Assembly (NCBI RefSeq): GCF_035958815.1
Contig: NZ_CP108383.1
Coordinates: forward strand, 6,386,001-6,450,000
Reading direction: 5' to 3'
From: Nocardia sp. NBC_01327
Lineage (GTDB): Bacteria; Actinomycetota; Actinomycetes; Mycobacteriales; Mycobacteriaceae
DNA: 64,000 nucleotides
Shown here: piece by piece, positions 26,296 to 35,173 of the stretch
Position numbering within the stretch: position 1 is the first letter of the stretch
How the letters are laid out: each line of letters opens with the position of its first letter
Notes under the pieces: generated by a model
The model's database searches: none
Seen by the model: only the letters and a program-made list of their open reading frames with translations
Told to the model about the DNA's origin: nothing
Position numbers and translations under genes: made by a program

Positions 26296-27237
26296 TTAGG
26301 CGGGAAGGTCGGCGAGGATCCTGTGGAGGGTGTCGGCGAAGACGCCGGGCTGATCCAGCATTACGAAATGCTTGGACGGTTGCATCGGCACGACAGTGAC
26401 GTGGGGTGCGGCACGGAGCAGTTCCCTGTAGTAGGAAACCTTGTCCTCGGCGGTGCTGTCCGGGCGGTCGGACGGGGCGTAGTACGGGGCGATTTCCCAG
26501 ATCGGGATGGTTGCCGCGGCCAATTCGGCTCGGTTGTCGATGAGCAGGTCCTCGCGCAGATATGCGGCGGCCGTGGTGAAGTCGCTGCGTGCCATCATCG
26601 GAGCGTATCGATCGGCGAGTGCCGGATCGATGACTCCGGTGCTGCGCATGTAGTTCCGCGCGAATACGAGCTTCGCGTCAGGGGTTTGTGCCGTTCGCGT
26701 AGTCGCGGCGATGGCGTCGGCGCTCTGAGTTCGCTGCTGTGCGGGGATGTCTTCGGTACCTGGGAACACCGGCAGTCCATCGACCGCGACCACGGCGGCG
26801 AGCAGATCCGGGTGAGTGGCGGCGAGATGGAGCGCTATGGTGCCGCCGATGCTGTGGCCGATGACGATCGGCTTGTTCAGGTGCTGAGCCGAGATCAATG
26901 CCACGACCTCGTCGGTGTATCTCCCGATCAGGTCGGAAGTATCAGCGGGAGCAGGTGCGTCGTCGAAACCGGGGAAGGCAACCGCGTAGACGGTGTGATC
27001 GCGGCGCAGTGCCTCGATGGTGCTGCGCCACTCCCATGGCCCGCACATCGAGCCAGGAAGCAGGATGAGAGCAGACCCCGCGGTTCCGGCCCGCTCCACC
27101 TGCATGCCCTCGACCCAGCTGGTCGACGAACCTTGCGACCGGCCACAGGCCGCAACCACAATCAAAATGCTGACTGCCGCGACAGCCCCGACCAATCTTC
27201 GCGGCCATGGCCACCTCGATCGCCTGTACGCACCCAT
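26296..27237 (-). CDS. lipoprotein alpha/beta hydrolase
   Basis: 313-residue lipid-anchored alpha/beta hydrolase. The N-terminus has Arg residues, a hydrophobic stretch and the lipobox VAAC (Cys31). The hydrolase core shows LPGSMCGPWEW, the elbow IGHSIGG with the nucleophilic Ser, an acid in VDG or IDPALAD regions, and HFVMLDQPG with the C-terminal His. ATG at 27237 with GGGGGG upstream is preferred over 27249. It would act outside the membrane on esters or a small substrate. It is a single gene, 114 nt downstream of argS on the same strand if counted gene end to start. Confidence 0.82.
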   Translation of the reverse strand: MGAYRRSRWPWPRRLVGAVAAVSILIVVAACGRSQGSSTSWVEGMQVERAGTAGSALILLPGSMCGPWEWRSTIEALRRDHTVYAVAFPGFDDAPAPADTSDLIGRYTDEVVALISAQHLNKPIVIGHSIGGTIALHLAATHPDLLAAVVAVDGLPVFPGTEDIPAQQRTQSADAIAATTRTAQTPDAKLVFARNYMRSTGVIDPALADRYAPMMARSDFTTAAAYLREDLLIDNRAELAAATIPIWEIAPYYAPSDRPDSTAEDKVSYYRELLRAAPHVTVVPMQPSKHFVMLDQPGVFADTLHRILADLPA

Positions 27238-27351
27238 CGCACCCCCCATTGTTCGGTCCTGGCTCAAATCACTCACAGGATGCTTTGTACTGCAACGGTA
27301 TTCGTAGCATCCGAAGGCGAACGGCGGGCCCGGCATGTCAAGGCCGACGGC

Positions 27352-29118
27352 TCACATGCGTGCCGGCGCCGCGATACCGAGCAGTTCGAGTCCGTGTGCG
27401 AGGGTGCGAACCGTTAACTGGCACACCGCGATCCGGTTACTCCGGACAGGCTCTACGACGCTCAGGACGGGGCAGGTGTCGTAGAAGGTGGTAAACGCTC
27501 GTGCGAGCTCGTAGAGATAGTTTGCGAGGCGGTGCGGTTCGAGTGTCTCAGCTACATCGGCCAGAATCATCGCGTACTCGTCGAGGACGAACAACAGCGC
27601 CCGCTCGGCCGGTTCGAGCGTGGCGGTGGTATCGATCCGAACAGCACCGGGCTCGTCCGCCTTGCGCAGGATCGAGCAGACCCGGGCGTGCGCATACTGC
27701 AGGTAGACCCCGGTGTTCCCATTGAACGCGGTCATCCGGGCGGCATCGAACATGTAGTCCTTGACGCGGCTGGTGGACAGGTCCGCGTACTTGACCGCGC
27801 CGATGCCAGCCTGTTCGGCGATGGTATCGAGTTCGGTGGCGGGCAGCTCGGGGTTCTTCTCGGCCACGACCGCCCGCGCGGCAGCGACCGCGGCGTCGAG
27901 CAGGTCCATCAAACGCACCGTGCCCCCGGCGCGGGTTTTGAATGGCGTGCCATCCGGGCCGAGGATCGTGCCGTAAGCGACGTGATCGACAGCGATCGCG
28001 TCGCTCAGCCAGCCGACGCGCCGGGCAGCTTCGAAGATCAGCCGAAAATGCAGCGCCTGCCTCGAATCGGTGACATACAGCAGACGATCGGCGTGCAAGG
28101 CCGTGATCCGGTATCGGATGGTCGCCAGATCGGTGCTGTCATAGCCGTAGCCACCATCGCCCTTGCGGACCATGAGCATTGCGGGGGAATCGTCGGGACC
28201 GGTGACTTGCGTGGAAAGCACCACCACCGCGCCATCACTGTGAACCGCGACCCCTTTGTCGAGCAGTTCGGTGGTGACAGCCGGCAGCATAGGGTTGTAG
28301 AACGACTCACCGGCGTAGTCATCAGGGGTGAGCAGTACACCGAGCCGGTCGTAAATGGCGCCGAACGCCTTCTCCGACTCAGCGACGATGTCACCCCAGC
28401 GCGCCACCGTCTCCCTATCACCCGCCTGCAGGGCGACCACACGTGTACGAGCGCGATCGGCGAATGCGGAATCGGCATCGAACCGGGCCCGGGCGGCCTT
28501 GTAGAGACCATCCAATGCCGACACCGTCGATTCGGGACCGACATCGCTGGCGTGCCAGTGCTTTTCGGGATGTTCGTCAATGAATTGGATCAGCATCCCG
28601 AACTGGGTGCCCCAGTCTCCAAGGTGATTGGCGCGCACCACATCCGCACCGAGGAATCCGAATACGCGGGCCAGACAATCACCGATGATGGTGGTCCGCA
28701 GATGACCGACATGCATTTCCTTGGCCACATTCGGCGCGGAGTAGTCGATGACTATCCGCTGCCCGTGCGCAGGCTCGCCCACACCGAGCTGTGCATCACC
28801 CAGGCGCGCGGCGAGCTGTGCCCAGATCGCCGCGCCGGTGACAGTGATATTGAGAAACCCGGGCCCCGATGCCTGTACGTCCGCGACCACGGCGTCGCCC
28901 CGGTCGGTGAGTGCGCCGATGATCTCCGCAGCCAGTCGATTCGGTGCCACACCGATCCCCTTCGCCAGCGGCAAGGCGGCGTTGGATTGGAAGTCGGCCC
29001 GATCCGATCGGCGTACCACCGGGTCCGCCCCCGCCAACTGTGGGCGAGCTCGCACGATCGCCCCCGTCACAGCGGTAGCAACGTATGCACGCAGCGGCAC
29101 GACAGTGGCAGCACTCAT
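27352..29118 (-). CDS. argS: arginyl-tRNA synthetase (HVGH type)
   Basis: 588-residue class I arginyl-tRNA synthetase. It has an N-terminal tRNA-recognition domain (LPLAKGIGVAPNRLAAEIIGAL), the signature SAPNVAKEMHVGHLRTTIIGD with HVGH for HIGH, HLGDWGTQFGMLI, and a C-terminal DALR anticodon-binding domain (YLQYAHARVCSILRK). This branch resembles enterobacterial ArgS. The housekeeping ArgS of mycobacteria and relatives, as I recall it, has a differently worded signature (NPTGPIHIG), so this is probably a second copy of foreign origin. ATG at 29118 is the downstream of two duplicated start regions. Confidence 0.9.
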   Translation of the reverse strand: MSAATVVPLRAYVATAVTGAIVRARPQLAGADPVVRRSDRADFQSNAALPLAKGIGVAPNRLAAEIIGALTDRGDAVVADVQASGPGFLNITVTGAAIWAQLAARLGDAQLGVGEPAHGQRIVIDYSAPNVAKEMHVGHLRTTIIGDCLARVFGFLGADVVRANHLGDWGTQFGMLIQFIDEHPEKHWHASDVGPESTVSALDGLYKAARARFDADSAFADRARTRVVALQAGDRETVARWGDIVAESEKAFGAIYDRLGVLLTPDDYAGESFYNPMLPAVTTELLDKGVAVHSDGAVVVLSTQVTGPDDSPAMLMVRKGDGGYGYDSTDLATIRYRITALHADRLLYVTDSRQALHFRLIFEAARRVGWLSDAIAVDHVAYGTILGPDGTPFKTRAGGTVRLMDLLDAAVAAARAVVAEKNPELPATELDTIAEQAGIGAVKYADLSTSRVKDYMFDAARMTAFNGNTGVYLQYAHARVCSILRKADEPGAVRIDTTATLEPAERALLFVLDEYAMILADVAETLEPHRLANYLYELARAFTTFYDTCPVLSVVEPVRSNRIAVCQLTVRTLAHGLELLGIAAPARM

Positions 29119-29158
29119 CTGATGATCCTTTCGCCACTCATCTGATGATCCTTTCGCC
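29113..29158 (-). repeat. 23-bp exact tandem duplication of the argS start region
   Basis: Two exact, adjacent 23-bp copies (29113-29135 and 29136-29158). Each carries GGCGAAAGGATCATCAG followed by ATGAGT on the minus strand, that is a full ribosome site and start codon. The period is not a multiple of three, so the upstream start is out of frame with argS. Confidence 0.95.
29115..29141 (-). CDS. 8-codon upstream reading frame overlapping argS start
   Basis: The upstream copy of the duplicated start region has its own GAAAGGATC ribosome site and ATG at 29141. It opens the frame MSGERIIR, whose TGA overlaps the argS ATG (ATGA). Two of its codons are AGG and AGA, rare arginine codons in high-GC genomes. 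It could couple or attenuate argS translation. It may also be only a by-product of the duplication. Confidence 0.4.
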   Translation of the reverse strand: MSGERIIR

Positions 29159-29265
29159 GAGACAGGATATCGAATGTTCAGTATCTCAGTGCCCGCCAAC
29201 TGTTTTCGGATACACCGTGCCTGGCAAGAAGCGCGTGGCCGGTCCACGAAGCGCAGGAATCGACC

Positions 29266-30072
29266 CTAACTGACTGCGCGGGCGGCGATTGCGGCTTGGA
29301 TTCGGCGGAGGGTGCGGAGGGCTTTTTTGGCGGCGACGCTGACCATGCCGTCGAAGACGGTCGATCCGCGGTCGTGGGCCATCAGACGTTCCAGGGTTGG
29401 TACTGCGCGGTCGTCGCCGGTTGAACCGAGTGCGACAGCTGCCCAGTAGCGCTGGTCGGGGTCGTTGCTGTCGGCGGCCTCGCACAGTCGCGGGATGATG
29501 TCGGGGGTGAAAGTGGCCAGGGCACTGGAGATGTAGCCGATGCGGTAGTAGCGGCGGTTGTCGAATTCGTCCCACAGTGCGGCCAGGGCTGCCTCGCCGC
29601 CGATCATGCCGAGGGCCTCGGCGGTGCGTTCGCGCATGCCTGCGATCGAGTCGCTCAGCCCGGGAATGAGTGCGGGGGCGACGGATTCGTCGCCGAGTAT
29701 GCCCAGCGCGATCACCGCTTGCTCGCGAGCGATTTCCTGTGGGTGGTCCAGCATGGCGACCAAGCCGGGAACCGCCTCGCGGAAGCCGAGCGCCGCGCAG
29801 CCCATCGCCGCCCACGCCTGGCAGTTGTATCGAGTGTCGGCCAGGGACGCGAGCAGCGGGGCCTTCAGGCTGTCGTCGCCGAAGACCGCGGCCCGGTTCA
29901 GCGCCAGGCTGTAGAGCGCCACTTGGTAGTCGCGATAGTCGCGCACCAGCGCGCACAGTACTTCTTTGGCGGATGCGTCGCCCTCAGCAGCCCGCGCGAG
30001 CAGGAGCCGCAGGTTTTCCTTGCGGGTCTCGAGATCGCCGTCTTTGAGCAGTCGCGCATCAGCTGGGTTCAC
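29266..30072 (-). CDS. HEAT-repeat protein
   Basis: 268-residue all-helical protein built of HEAT-like repeats of about 30 residues (for example AWAAMGCAALGFREAVPGLVAMLDHPQ, REQAVIALGILGDESVAPALIPGLSDS, RYWAAVALGSTGDDRAVPTLERLMAHD). Such solenoids act as protein-binding scaffolds or as phycobilin-lyase-like folds; no catalytic residue is evident. GTG at 30072 is the only suitable start. It lies 147 nt upstream of argS on the same strand and could share its transcript. Confidence 0.75.
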   Translation of the reverse strand: MNPADARLLKDGDLETRKENLRLLLARAAEGDASAKEVLCALVRDYRDYQVALYSLALNRAAVFGDDSLKAPLLASLADTRYNCQAWAAMGCAALGFREAVPGLVAMLDHPQEIAREQAVIALGILGDESVAPALIPGLSDSIAGMRERTAEALGMIGGEAALAALWDEFDNRRYYRIGYISSALATFTPDIIPRLCEAADSNDPDQRYWAAVALGSTGDDRAVPTLERLMAHDRGSTVFDGMVSVAAKKALRTLRRIQAAIAARAVS

Positions 30073-30165
30073 CGCCCAACGGTACCTGGCGGCGAACCGG
30101 TCTCCCCGGCCGCGCTTCGGGTGGTCAGCGCCACCCGAAGCACGTGAACCGGGACGGTGACTCCC

Positions 30166-30480
30166 CTATCCGAGATCTCCCAGTGCGCCCATGGTTTCGC
30201 GATAGGCGAGCAGGTGTTCCAGGAACGGAAGTTCGTTGTGCTCACGCAGGCGCCGCAGCGAGCCGGTGTCGGTCATGAGATCGGGGGTCGGGGACAGGTC
30301 CAGCTCGTCGAACAGAATCACCTGCAGTTCGAGCTCGGAGTAGAGGTCGACGTCTCTGCCGACGACTGCGCATGCTGCGCGGTGGTGGGAAGCCGCCTCG
30401 TTCAGCAATTGCTGACGGTCGGCCGGTGGTGTCGAGATCAGAGCCGATGGACCGCAAACGGGTTCGCTCATGCCCTTCAT
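30166..30480 (-). CDS. hypothetical protein
   Basis: 104-residue soluble protein of unknown family: an N-terminal segment with CGPSALISTPPADRQQLLNEAASHHRAAC, then ELELQVILFDELDLSPTPDLMTDTGSLRRLREHNELPFLEHLLAYRETMG. The ATG at 30480 has GGAG about 5 nt upstream; a second ATG at 30471 is also possible. It is divergent from the L,D-transpeptidase gene, with 229 bp between them. Confidence 0.6.
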   Translation of the reverse strand: MKGMSEPVCGPSALISTPPADRQQLLNEAASHHRAACAVVGRDVDLYSELELQVILFDELDLSPTPDLMTDTGSLRRLREHNELPFLEHLLAYRETMGALGDLG

Positions 30481-30709
30481 CAATACTCCGCATTCCCCCC
30501 GAAAAGGCAGCGACACGCACGGCACCCCCGCCCACACTCGATCCGGACGCTCGGGACCGAGGGCCATTACAGAGCTGTGACCTGCAAAAACGACGACTGG
30601 GCCCCAACCTCGTGTGGTAGCCGGAGAGACTGTGGCCTACCGTGATTGGGGTCGGCATCTGCCGGTTGAGGATTGTTCTCGAATTTCGGCGGAGTACAAG
30701 GCGGAGACG

Positions 30710-31909
30710 ATGACGGACATGCGCGGGCGCAGATCACTGATAGTGATGTCGACTGCATTGGCGGCGGTCGCCATACTTATCGGCGCGTGCAGCAGCTCCA
30801 ACTCGGGCACATCCACCCCGACGGGGTCCGCGATCACGGCCCCGGCGAAGGTCGATGTCCCCGCGGCCGACCACGGCCCGGTCAACCCGTCCGTACCGAT
30901 TGTGGTGAACGCGACCGATGGACTGCTCATCAGCGTGACCGTCACCAATACGGCCGATGGCAAGGCCATCGCCGGTGACCTCGCGCAGGACCGGCGGAGC
31001 TGGACATCGAAGGACCCGCTCGGTTACGGCGCGAGTTACCTCGTGACCACGAAGGCAGCCAACAGCGTCGACGTGACGAGCGACAGCACCGCGACGGTCA
31101 CCACCATCACTCCCCAGAAAACGGCCTACGCCAACGTCGTTCCGGCGCCCGATGTGGTGAGCAATACCGGGATCGGCGTCGGCCAGCCGATGGTGTTCCA
31201 GTTCACCCAGGCGGTCGCCAATAAGGCTGAGGTGCAAAAACATCTGAAGGTGACGGTCACTCCCGACCAGCCGGGCGCCTGGTACTGGGTCGACGACAAG
31301 GACGTGCACTACCGCGCCGCCAACTACTGGCAGCCGGGCACCAAGATCCATATCGAAGCCGATGTACTCGGGGTCGATCTGGGCGGCGGCGTATTCGGCG
31401 CGGAGGACAACAGCGCGGACTACACCGTCCACGATGCCTGGGTCGCCAAGGCCGACGGAAATACCGAGCAGCTGACCATCTTCGACAACGGCCAGCAGGT
31501 GAATCAGATGCCGATGAGCCTCGGCTCCCCCGGCTTCCCCTCGCACGAGGGCCCGCACGTCATTTCCGACAAGCAGCCCTCGATTGTCATGGACTCCTGC
31601 ACCTACGGCGTGTGCGCAGGTCAGGCCGGCTACTACAAGGAGACCGTGGCACTGGACGAACGCATCTCCAATGACGGCGAATTCGTCCACTCCGCCCCCT
31701 GGTCGGTCGGCCAGCAGGGCAGTAGCAATGTCTCGCACGGCTGCGTCAATCTCGCGCCCGCCAATGCCCAGTGGTTCTTCGACCACTTCGGGATCGGCGA
31801 CGTCGTGGAGATCACCAACTCCGGCGGCCCGACACTTCCGGTGTGGGACACGTACGGTGACTGGGAAGTCCCGTGGCAGCAGTGGCAAGCAGGCAACGCG
31901 GGCAGCTGA
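30710..31909 (+). CDS. L,D-transpeptidase lipoprotein
   Basis: 399-residue envelope enzyme that forms 3-3 peptidoglycan cross-links. It has a signal peptide with lipobox LIGAC (Cys27), a Ser/Thr-rich linker, an Ig-like domain (VVPAPDVVSNTGIGVGQPMVFQFTQ..) and a C-terminal YkuD catalytic domain with HSAPW and SHGCVNL, where Cys345 is the nucleophile and His343 its partner. The layout matches mycobacterial LdtB/LppS. ATG at 30710 has GGAG 5 nt upstream. Confidence 0.92.
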   Translation: MTDMRGRRSLIVMSTALAAVAILIGACSSSNSGTSTPTGSAITAPAKVDVPAADHGPVNPSVPIVVNATDGLLISVTVTNTADGKAIAGDLAQDRRSWTSKDPLGYGASYLVTTKAANSVDVTSDSTATVTTITPQKTAYANVVPAPDVVSNTGIGVGQPMVFQFTQAVANKAEVQKHLKVTVTPDQPGAWYWVDDKDVHYRAANYWQPGTKIHIEADVLGVDLGGGVFGAEDNSADYTVHDAWVAKADGNTEQLTIFDNGQQVNQMPMSLGSPGFPSHEGPHVISDKQPSIVMDSCTYGVCAGQAGYYKETVALDERISNDGEFVHSAPWSVGQQGSSNVSHGCVNLAPANAQWFFDHFGIGDVVEITNSGGPTLPVWDTYGDWEVPWQQWQAGNAGS

Positions 31910-31958
31910 ACACCCTGCCGATAAGGAACATTCGTTGCGCTGGATGGAATCGCGAGAT

Positions 31959-32456
31959 ATGTCGATCATGAGAACACTGCCCCTGCTCACCGCCGCCGCA
32001 CTGGCGGCCGGAGGCCTGGGCCTGAGTGCGACGGCCACCGCCACCGCCGCGCCGGCCGATTGCCTGTGGGCGAGCGCCGCCCATCCGCAGGGTGAGACGG
32101 TCGTGGCCGGCGGTTCGAACTTCACCTGCACCACCGATGCCGCAGGTCCGCATTGGGCCCAGGGGCAGGCGACGAGCCAGCCGAGCACCGTGCCCACTCC
32201 GGGCGCCGACTCGAATCCGGCGGGACTGTTCAGCGCCGGCGCACGCCAGCCCGGCACCGATTACGACGACGACTGTGTCGGCGATCAACTGGTCATGGGC
32301 GTGCAATACACCTTCGAGGCGGTTGCGGAGGGTGGCGGCGTGTACTGGAAGTCCGTCGGCCCGATCTCGCAGTGGACCTTCGACCCGGGCGTGAACTGGC
32401 CGACCGAATCATCGCGGGACGCATTGCTCGCCTGCCACGCGGGCTCGATGCAGTAA
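31959..32456 (+). CDS. small secreted protein
   Basis: 165-residue protein with a clear signal peptide (RTLPLLTAAALAAGGLGLSATATATAAPA) and a mature part with four Cys residues that could form two disulfides. No family recognised. ATG codons at 31944, 31959 and 31968 are in frame; 31959 is a compromise since none has a strong ribosome site. It lies 49 nt after the L,D-transpeptidase gene and may be co-transcribed with it. A strong terminator follows. Confidence 0.75.
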   Translation: MSIMRTLPLLTAAALAAGGLGLSATATATAAPADCLWASAAHPQGETVVAGGSNFTCTTDAAGPHWAQGQATSQPSTVPTPGADSNPAGLFSAGARQPGTDYDDDCVGDQLVMGVQYTFEAVAEGGGVYWKSVGPISQWTFDPGVNWPTESSRDALLACHAGSMQ

Positions 32457-32470
32457 CAGCAGTTCCACCA

Positions 32471-32503
32471 CTGCCCGGCCGACCAGGCCGGGCAGTTGCG
32501 TTT
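32471..32503 (+). terminator. rho-independent terminator
   Basis: Perfect 10-bp stem CTGCCCGGCC / GGCCGGGCAG (32471-32480 with 32486-32495), 5-nt loop, followed by a T-rich tract TTGCGTTT. It ends the transpeptidase-secreted protein unit. Confidence 0.85.
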
Positions 32504-32625
32504 CACGCAACTATTCCTTGCTGATGTTGCGCTGCAGGTCATGGCCCGGCGGGTCGATACTGATGATGGTCCGCCACCCGCTACGGGCAGTGCCGACCGC
32601 AACCCATCAGACAAGGAGCTCAATC

Positions 32626-33588
32626 ATGCCCAGAATCGTGCGTCCGACCGCCTACGGAACACCCGATGTGCTCACCGTGATCGAGGTGCCGACGCCGCAC
32701 GCGGCCGCCGGTGACGTGGTCGTCGAAGTCCGTGCCGCAGGGGTCAATCCGATCGACTGGAAGCTCTACAGCGGTGCTTTCCACGCCGTGGACGAGGACC
32801 ATAAGGACGCCGCCGGGATCGCCGCATCGATGCCCTCGCTCGGCCTGGAGTGCGCGGGCGTCGTCACCGAAGTCGGCGCGGATGTCACCGACGTACGGGT
32901 CGGGGACGAGGTCATCGTGTATCCCGTGACGGCCGCCTACGCCGACTACGTCACGGCTCCGGCTACATCGATCTTCCCCAAGCCCGCCGAAATCGACTGG
33001 GCCCGAGCCGGATCGCTCATGCTGACCGGCACCACCGCCGTGCACGCCCTGCACGCCGCCGGTGTGGGCGCCGGGGATACGGTGCTCGTCCACGGCGCGG
33101 CCGGCGGGGTCGGCCTGATGGGCGTGCAGCTGGCCACCGCCGCGGGCGCGACGGTGATCGCCACCGCCGCCGAGCGCAACCACGCACTGCTGCGCGAACT
33201 CGGCGCCGTCCCCGTCGTCTACGGCACCGGTCTCGCCGACCGGGTGAACTCCGCTGCGCCGCAGGGAATCACCGCCGCCGTCGACTTCGCCGGTACCGAT
33301 GAGGCGCTCGCCGTCTCACTGGAGTTGGTGGCCGATCGCACCCGGATCGCCTCGATCGCCGGGTCTCCACGACGCGCAGAAGCAGGCATCAAGGTGCTCG
33401 GCTACGGACCGGGGCAGGACGCGGGCACCGAGGTTCGCTCCGCCGCCCGTGGCGACCTCGTCGAGCAGGCAGGCTCCGGCGCGCTGCGGGTCCTGGTCGA
33501 TACCACCTTCCCGCTCGACCAGGCCGCGAAAGCCCATGAGGTCGGCATCTCAGGACACGGACCCGGCAAGCTGGTGCTGATTCCCTGA
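32626..33588 (+). CDS. zinc-independent NADP-dependent quinone oxidoreductase (MDR family)
   Basis: 320-residue medium-chain reductase of the quinone oxidoreductase type: GroES-like N-terminal half (VRAAGVNPIDWKLYSG, GLECAGVVTEVG) and a Rossmann half with VLVHGAAGGVGLMGVQLA (AxxGVG motif). The zinc-binding Cys and His residues of alcohol dehydrogenases are missing. It would reduce quinones or alkenals with NADPH. ATG at 32626 has AAGGAG 9 nt upstream. Single gene flanked by the terminator at 32471. Confidence 0.88.
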   Translation: MPRIVRPTAYGTPDVLTVIEVPTPHAAAGDVVVEVRAAGVNPIDWKLYSGAFHAVDEDHKDAAGIAASMPSLGLECAGVVTEVGADVTDVRVGDEVIVYPVTAAYADYVTAPATSIFPKPAEIDWARAGSLMLTGTTAVHALHAAGVGAGDTVLVHGAAGGVGLMGVQLATAAGATVIATAAERNHALLRELGAVPVVYGTGLADRVNSAAPQGITAAVDFAGTDEALAVSLELVADRTRIASIAGSPRRAEAGIKVLGYGPGQDAGTEVRSAARGDLVEQAGSGALRVLVDTTFPLDQAAKAHEVGISGHGPGKLVLIP

Positions 33589-33711
33589 CCGGCATCTCCA
33601 TGAGGATTCCGGCGGCTCGCGACAATCATCTGTCCGGCCGTGCCATACCGGCCGGCCGCTGAAGCGACTTGAATTCCGGCGGTGGATTGCCGACCGGAAG
33701 GTGTGCGACTG

Positions 33712-35040
33712 ATGGGATCGGGTAGCCGACTGCGCGGATTGGGCGTGCTCACCGCGGTGGCGCTGGCAATGGTGTCCACGGCGGCGGTGGCGGTGGCCGA
33801 TGCGCCCGGGCGCAGTGAGCGGGTCGTGGAAAGCTGGGGTGGGGTCGAGGTTCGTGAGGTCACGCTGGACAGTCCGATGCTGCCCGCGGCGGGTGCGCAT
33901 CCGGCCGAGTGCGACAGGATCAGCTATCTGCGGTATCGGCTCACCGATGGACCGGAGGACCCCGAGCGAGCCGACGCGGTGCTGGTGATGCAGCCCGGAG
34001 CGACCGGGAGCGCCTACTCCATGGACCGGGTGGCGCGAAATACCTTGCACCAGCTCGCGAATCGGGGAAAGAAAGCCGAATGGTGGTCCCTGGCGAGGCG
34101 CGGGATATGCCAGCAGGACAATACGGGAATCGATGCGGCGCGAGCAGCCGGGGACTACCGGCTGGCGATCGACTATTACTACAACGGCGCAGTTCCCCAG
34201 ACCTTCAATGCGGTATCCATTCTGGGCCTGGCCGCACAGTTCGAGCCCGACGCCGAATCCGATGTACTGAAGCGCCTGCCGGTCACCTGGGGGCTGGACA
34301 GTACGTTCCGGGTCGGCGGCTCCGATTCCTGGTCCGACTTCCTCACCGGCGCAAAGAATCTGCGGAATTTCCGTTTCACCAACCGCGCGGCCTTCGGGCA
34401 GATTCTCAGCAAGAACGGTATGAATATCGGCCTGGACCAGGTCAGTCTGGGCGCGCTGGACGGTGGTCCGGTGGAGGAGAAGACCTTTCCGCTGCCGGAC
34501 GGGCTGCAGCACATTCCGCTGCTCGGCCTCGGCGTCGGCGGCGTCACCGGACCCGAGAAGCGCATCGGGCCGACCGACCCGTCGGCGCTCTACACCTGGG
34601 ACGACTACCGCCACACGCCCACGACCTTCTACACCGACGCCTCCAAGGAGGTGGTCGATATCGACGACTTCGCCCGAATGGTCAGTGGCCCCTTGGGATT
34701 CACCGAATGGTACTTCCCCACCCGCGTGCTCTACGACACCTTCCTGGCGCTGGCGGGCAGCCGCACCGGCTCACTGTCGAATATCACATACAACGCGGAA
34801 GTGAGGCAGAAGCCGATGGTGACCATCAACGGGACCGACAGCGTGGTGCGCGACTTCCTCGACGCCCAGGACATCGCCGCCTCCCTCATCGCGACCGCCC
34901 CGCACTTCCAGCGGGTCCTCATCCCCCACTACACCCATATCGACACGCTGGCCGGGGCCGAGGTCCAGAACGACGGCAGCCCCGATCCGGTCGGTGTGGC
35001 CATTGCCGATTTCACCGCCGGAACGGTGCGGCCGCACTAG
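33712..35040 (+). CDS. secreted alpha/beta-hydrolase-like protein
   Basis: 442-residue secreted protein with a signal peptide (LRGLGVLTAVALAMVSTAAVAVADA). The sequence after it resembles an alpha/beta hydrolase (YRLTDGPEDPERADAVLVMQPGATGSAYSMDRVAR, C-terminal LIPHYTHIDTLAG with a possible catalytic His), but no standard GxSxG elbow is obvious, so the activity is open. ATG at 33712 is taken; the frame extends upstream without a signal peptide. First of three consecutive genes for exported proteins. Confidence 0.7.
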   Translation: MGSGSRLRGLGVLTAVALAMVSTAAVAVADAPGRSERVVESWGGVEVREVTLDSPMLPAAGAHPAECDRISYLRYRLTDGPEDPERADAVLVMQPGATGSAYSMDRVARNTLHQLANRGKKAEWWSLARRGICQQDNTGIDAARAAGDYRLAIDYYYNGAVPQTFNAVSILGLAAQFEPDAESDVLKRLPVTWGLDSTFRVGGSDSWSDFLTGAKNLRNFRFTNRAAFGQILSKNGMNIGLDQVSLGALDGGPVEEKTFPLPDGLQHIPLLGLGVGGVTGPEKRIGPTDPSALYTWDDYRHTPTTFYTDASKEVVDIDDFARMVSGPLGFTEWYFPTRVLYDTFLALAGSRTGSLSNITYNAEVRQKPMVTINGTDSVVRDFLDAQDIAASLIATAPHFQRVLIPHYTHIDTLAGAEVQNDGSPDPVGVAIADFTAGTVRPH

Positions 35041-35173
35041 ACCTCGATCTTGTCCGCAACTGTCAAACCTTTGGCCGATGGCGAGGTCCTCGAACGTGGC
35101 TCCGGCGCATTGAATCGAGAGGTGGATCACCATCGCGGATCCGGTCGATCCACTCGGGTTTCAGGAGGTTCAG

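Noticed and set aside
25816-27417. 533-codon plus-strand frame across three minus-strand genes
   Set aside because: Spans several genes antisense and has low-complexity composition; no domain.
29113-29260. T-box riboswitch before argS
   Set aside because: No specifier-loop or T-box consensus seen; only the 23-bp duplication and short leader frame.
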